Source of the DNA: CAYMST01 sp964393115
GTDB taxonomy: Bacteria > Bacteroidota > Bacteroidia > Cytophagales > Cyclobacteriaceae
Assembly (NCBI GenBank): GCA_964393115.1
Contig: CAYMST010000239.1
Coordinates: 1 to 7,442 of the forward strand
Direction: 5' to 3'
DNA length: 7,442 bases
Part shown: one piece after another, positions 5,457 through 7,442 of the stretch
Position numbering within the stretch: the stretch's first letter is position 1
Layout: each line of letters opens with the position of its first letter
Notes under the pieces: model-generated
The model's database searches: none
Seen by the model: only the letters and a program-made list of their open reading frames with translations
What the model was told of the DNA's origin: nothing
Program-made: the position numbers and the translations under genes

Positions 5457-7166
5457 TTGAGACCTGTCATCTATCAAGTACTACCCAGACACTTCGGTAA
5501 CACCAATACCAACAATGCACCTTGGGGTACACTAGAAGAAAACGGTAGTGGAAAATTTGACGACTTCAGCGCCAAGGCTCTTTCGCAAATCAAGGATCTT
5601 GGAGTAACGCACATGTGGTACACGGGGATTATCCGACATGCGACCATGACCGATTTCTTGGATTATGGTATACCTTATAATAATCCATCGATTGTAAAAG
5701 GACGCGCAGGATCGCCGTACGCCATCAGTGATTACTATGATGTATCACCTGAACTGGCAAACGATATCCCTAATAGAATCAATGAGTTCAAGAATTTAGT
5801 TAAACGTACGCATGAAGCCAAAATGAAAGTCATCATCGACTTTGTAGGCAATCATGTAGCACGAGAATACCAGTCGTTAGTAAAGCCCGAAGGAGTACAA
5901 GACCTGGGAGCCACTGATGATCAGACCAAAGCTTTCGATAGAGACAACAACTTCTATTACATACCAGGCGAATCTTTTAAAGTACCAGAAAGTTTATCTC
6001 TTCCTGCAGACATAACTCCCGAAGCGTATCAAGAGACACCGGCTAAGGCAACCGGCAACAATATATTCTCTGCACAACCGTCTCATAATGACTGGCATGA
6101 AACGGTCAAGCTCAACTACGGCGTTAACTTCGAAAATAGCGAACATCACTTTTCTCCCGTGCCGAGTACATGGGTAAAAATGAAGGATATCCTACTCTAT
6201 TGGTGCGAACTGGGTGTGGATGGCTTTCGCTGCGATATGGCGGAGATGATTCCGGTGGAGTTCTGGCAATGGGCTATTGACGAAGTAAAAAAGCAATATC
6301 CAGAAGTGATCTTCATTGGTGAAGTTTATATTCCTTCTCTATACCGCAAATACATCTTTCAAGGTAAGTTTGATTACCTATATGATAAAGTTGGCTATTA
6401 CGACACTATAAAAGGGATCATTAAAGGGTATAAATCAACAGATGACCTGACGCATCAGTGGCAAAGCCTGGAAGGAATCACTGATCAAATGGTTCGTTTT
6501 CTAGAAAACCACGATGAAGAGCGATTTGCTTCAGAACATTATGCCAACGGTCATCCCGAAAAAGGCATTCCAGCTCTAGCCGCTTCCGCGCTTACACACC
6601 GGGGCCCCGTCATGATCTATGCTGGTCAGGAAACAGGCGAAGCGGCCAATCAGACCTCAGGATTCTCTGAAAACGACGGCAGAACAAGCATTTTTGATTA
6701 TGTATCCATTCCTTCTTTACAAAAATGGTACAACAAAGGCGCTTGTGACGGTAAAAACTTGACAGCGGAGCAACAACAGCTAAGAACCAATTATTCAACT
6801 CTCCTGGGTACCATCAATTCGTTTGACGCTTTTGGACCAGGTCATTTTTATGACCTGCATTATGCAAACCGCAACGCACACTTTGAAGGTTACTCTCACG
6901 AGATCTATACTTTCTTACGCCACTCTGATAACCATAAGTTATTAATATGCATCAACTTCTCTTCCGATGATTCAACTATTACAGTAAGAGTTCCCGACCA
7001 CGCTTTAGAGACTATGAATCTTAATCAAAAAGATGCAAAAGATCCTAAGTTGGTAGAGGGATCTGGTGAAATTGCTCCCGTATTGGACGAAAACGAAGGG
7101 TATATCGCATACGAAATCCAACTTGTAAGGTGTAACTACGTAATCTTCACACTCAACAAAAAGTAG
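5457..7166 (+). CDS. GH13 alpha-amylase-family glycosidase, cytoplasmic, TTG start
   Basis: A 569-residue glycoside hydrolase family 13 enzyme acting on alpha-1,4-glucans or maltodextrins. The opening RPVIYQVLPRHFGN is the first barrel strand of a Bacteroidota GH13 group. Conserved regions follow in order: region I DFVGNH (Asp128, Asn132, His133), region II GFRCD (Arg258, nucleophile Asp260), region III FIGEV (acid/base Glu289) and region IV ENHDEE (His352, Asp353). All catalytic residues are present. A long insertion (about 150-225) separates regions I and II, and an antiparallel C-terminal domain runs from about 480. No signal peptide, so it is probably intracellular. The start is unusual: the first in-frame ATG is codon 53, inside the barrel, so initiation must be at a non-ATG codon. 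TTG at 5457 is used here; ATT at 5442 (adding INYSP) is possible, and the frame is closed upstream at 5385. No good ribosome binding site is seen. Exact product specificity is not readable; neopullulanase, cyclomaltodextrinase or transferase activity is possible. Confidence 0.93.
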   Translation: MRPVIYQVLPRHFGNTNTNNAPWGTLEENGSGKFDDFSAKALSQIKDLGVTHMWYTGIIRHATMTDFLDYGIPYNNPSIVKGRAGSPYAISDYYDVSPELANDIPNRINEFKNLVKRTHEAKMKVIIDFVGNHVAREYQSLVKPEGVQDLGATDDQTKAFDRDNNFYYIPGESFKVPESLSLPADITPEAYQETPAKATGNNIFSAQPSHNDWHETVKLNYGVNFENSEHHFSPVPSTWVKMKDILLYWCELGVDGFRCDMAEMIPVEFWQWAIDEVKKQYPEVIFIGEVYIPSLYRKYIFQGKFDYLYDKVGYYDTIKGIIKGYKSTDDLTHQWQSLEGITDQMVRFLENHDEERFASEHYANGHPEKGIPALAASALTHRGPVMIYAGQETGEAANQTSGFSENDGRTSIFDYVSIPSLQKWYNKGACDGKNLTAEQQQLRTNYSTLLGTINSFDAFGPGHFYDLHYANRNAHFEGYSHEIYTFLRHSDNHKLLICINFSSDDSTITVRVPDHALETMNLNQKDAKDPKLVEGSGEIAPVLDENEGYIAYEIQLVRCNYVIFTLNKK

Positions 7167-7193
7167 CCTATTTCTTCTTAAAAGGACATTTTT

Positions 7194-7255
7194 AGTCATC
7201 CACAAGTCAAAAACCGAAAGGAGATTATCAATCCGGTTATAATGATGACTTTTTT
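7194..7255 (+). terminator. Nested hairpin with T-run after GH13 gene (possible terminator)
   Basis: AGTCATC at 7194-7200 pairs with GATGACT at 7244-7250, which is followed directly by TTTTT. Inside it, AACCG at 7212-7216 pairs with CGGTT at 7234-7238, and GATT at 7223-7226 pairs with AATC at 7230-7233 around a 3-base loop, leaving AAAGGA as a left-side bulge. The structure begins 28 bases after the GH13 stop codon. It may be a terminator or a more elaborate 3' RNA structure. The separate short stems make it less certain than a simple hairpin. Confidence 0.4.
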
Positions 7256-7267
7256 GGTTAATTACCT

Positions 7268-7303
7268 ATACCCCAAAGCATAGATCTTTGGGTATTAGTT
7301 TTT
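7268..7303 (+). terminator. Intrinsic terminator-like hairpin, second in tandem
   Basis: ATACCCCAAAG at 7268-7278 pairs with CTTTGGGTAT at 7286-7295, giving ten pairs with one bulged C and a 7-base loop. TAGTTTTT follows at 7296-7303. It lies about 100 bases after the GH13 stop codon and is a reasonable back-up terminator for that transcript. The T-run is short. Confidence 0.6.
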
Positions 7304-7442
7304 AATCACTTTAAAGATGTTCAGCTTTTTAAAGCGAAATTCGAGAAAGACATTTACTTCATTTCTAATACCATTTAGGCTATATAAAGGCGTATTAGTT
7401 CACGTCAGTGTTTTTTTCTTATTCAAGGCAAAAAATGGAGCC
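7304..7442. other. AT-rich right-hand end without a supported gene
   Basis: No convincing coding region is present. An ATG at 7435-7437, followed by only five bases, might be the first codon of a rightward gene. On the minus strand, one frame entering from the right edge (APFFALNKKKTLT, then TGA at 7400-7402) might be the tail of a leftward gene. Neither can be judged from so few residues. A run of seven T at 7411-7417 has no proper stem in front of it. Confidence 0.4.

Noticed and set aside
1708..7166. Polysaccharide utilisation locus (PUL)
   Set aside because: There is no SusC/SusD pair, no surface lipoprotein and no regulator, and both glycosidases lack export signals.
6610..7205. Minus-strand open frames opposite the end of the GH13 gene
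   Set aside because: They lie in a well-supported coding region, show no recognisable protein features and no start signals.
1..7442. CRISPR array, insertion sequence, phage genes, toxin-antitoxin pair or defence system
   Set aside because: No regularly spaced repeats, transposase, integrase, nuclease or toxin motifs are visible. The two unknown membrane proteins are separated by 139 bases and show no effector domain.

Overview
The window looks like chromosomal DNA of a Bacteroidota bacterium, probably from the Cytophagales/Flavobacteriia side. Three things point there. Upstream of two genes there is a perfect TAnnTTTG box, the -7 element read by the Bacteroidota primary sigma factor. Shine-Dalgarno sequences are absent or weak before most starts. 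The protein sequences also fit that phylum. The genus cannot be fixed from the sequence.

Layout, left to right. (1) Positions 1-49, minus strand, are the first 16 codons of a RidA-like protein whose remainder lies outside the window. (2) Positions 50-231 are a non-coding stretch with a near-palindrome and a 33-codon open frame of doubtful reality. (3) Positions 232-807 and 947-1630, both minus strand, encode two AT-rich, unrecognised membrane proteins, separated by a spacer with a GC-rich island and inverted repeats. (4) Positions 1708-4125, minus strand, encode a complete cytoplasmic GH31 alpha-glucosidase. (5) Positions 4126-4306 are a divergent control region with a -7 box for each flanking gene and two inverted repeats between them. 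(6) Positions 4307-5371, plus strand, encode class II fructose-bisphosphate aldolase, closed by a textbook intrinsic terminator. (7) Positions 5457-7166, plus strand, encode a cytoplasmic GH13 alpha-amylase-family enzyme with a non-ATG start 21 bases after that terminator. (8) Positions 7167-7442 hold two hairpins followed by T-runs and no convincing gene.

Working together (inference): GH13 and GH31 both lack export signals, so they probably act in the cytoplasm on imported maltodextrins or stored glycogen. GH13 would cut internal alpha-1,4 bonds and GH31 would release glucose from the ends. The aldolase is the core glycolytic/gluconeogenic step that would handle the resulting hexose phosphate. 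There are no SusC/SusD transporters, sensors or transporters here, so this is not a classical polysaccharide utilisation locus.

I found no convincing new biological system. The points most worth a second look are the divergent control region, the start and transcription of the GH13 gene just after a strong terminator, the structured 3' region after it, and the possibly repeat-like intergenic sequences around the left-hand membrane proteins.
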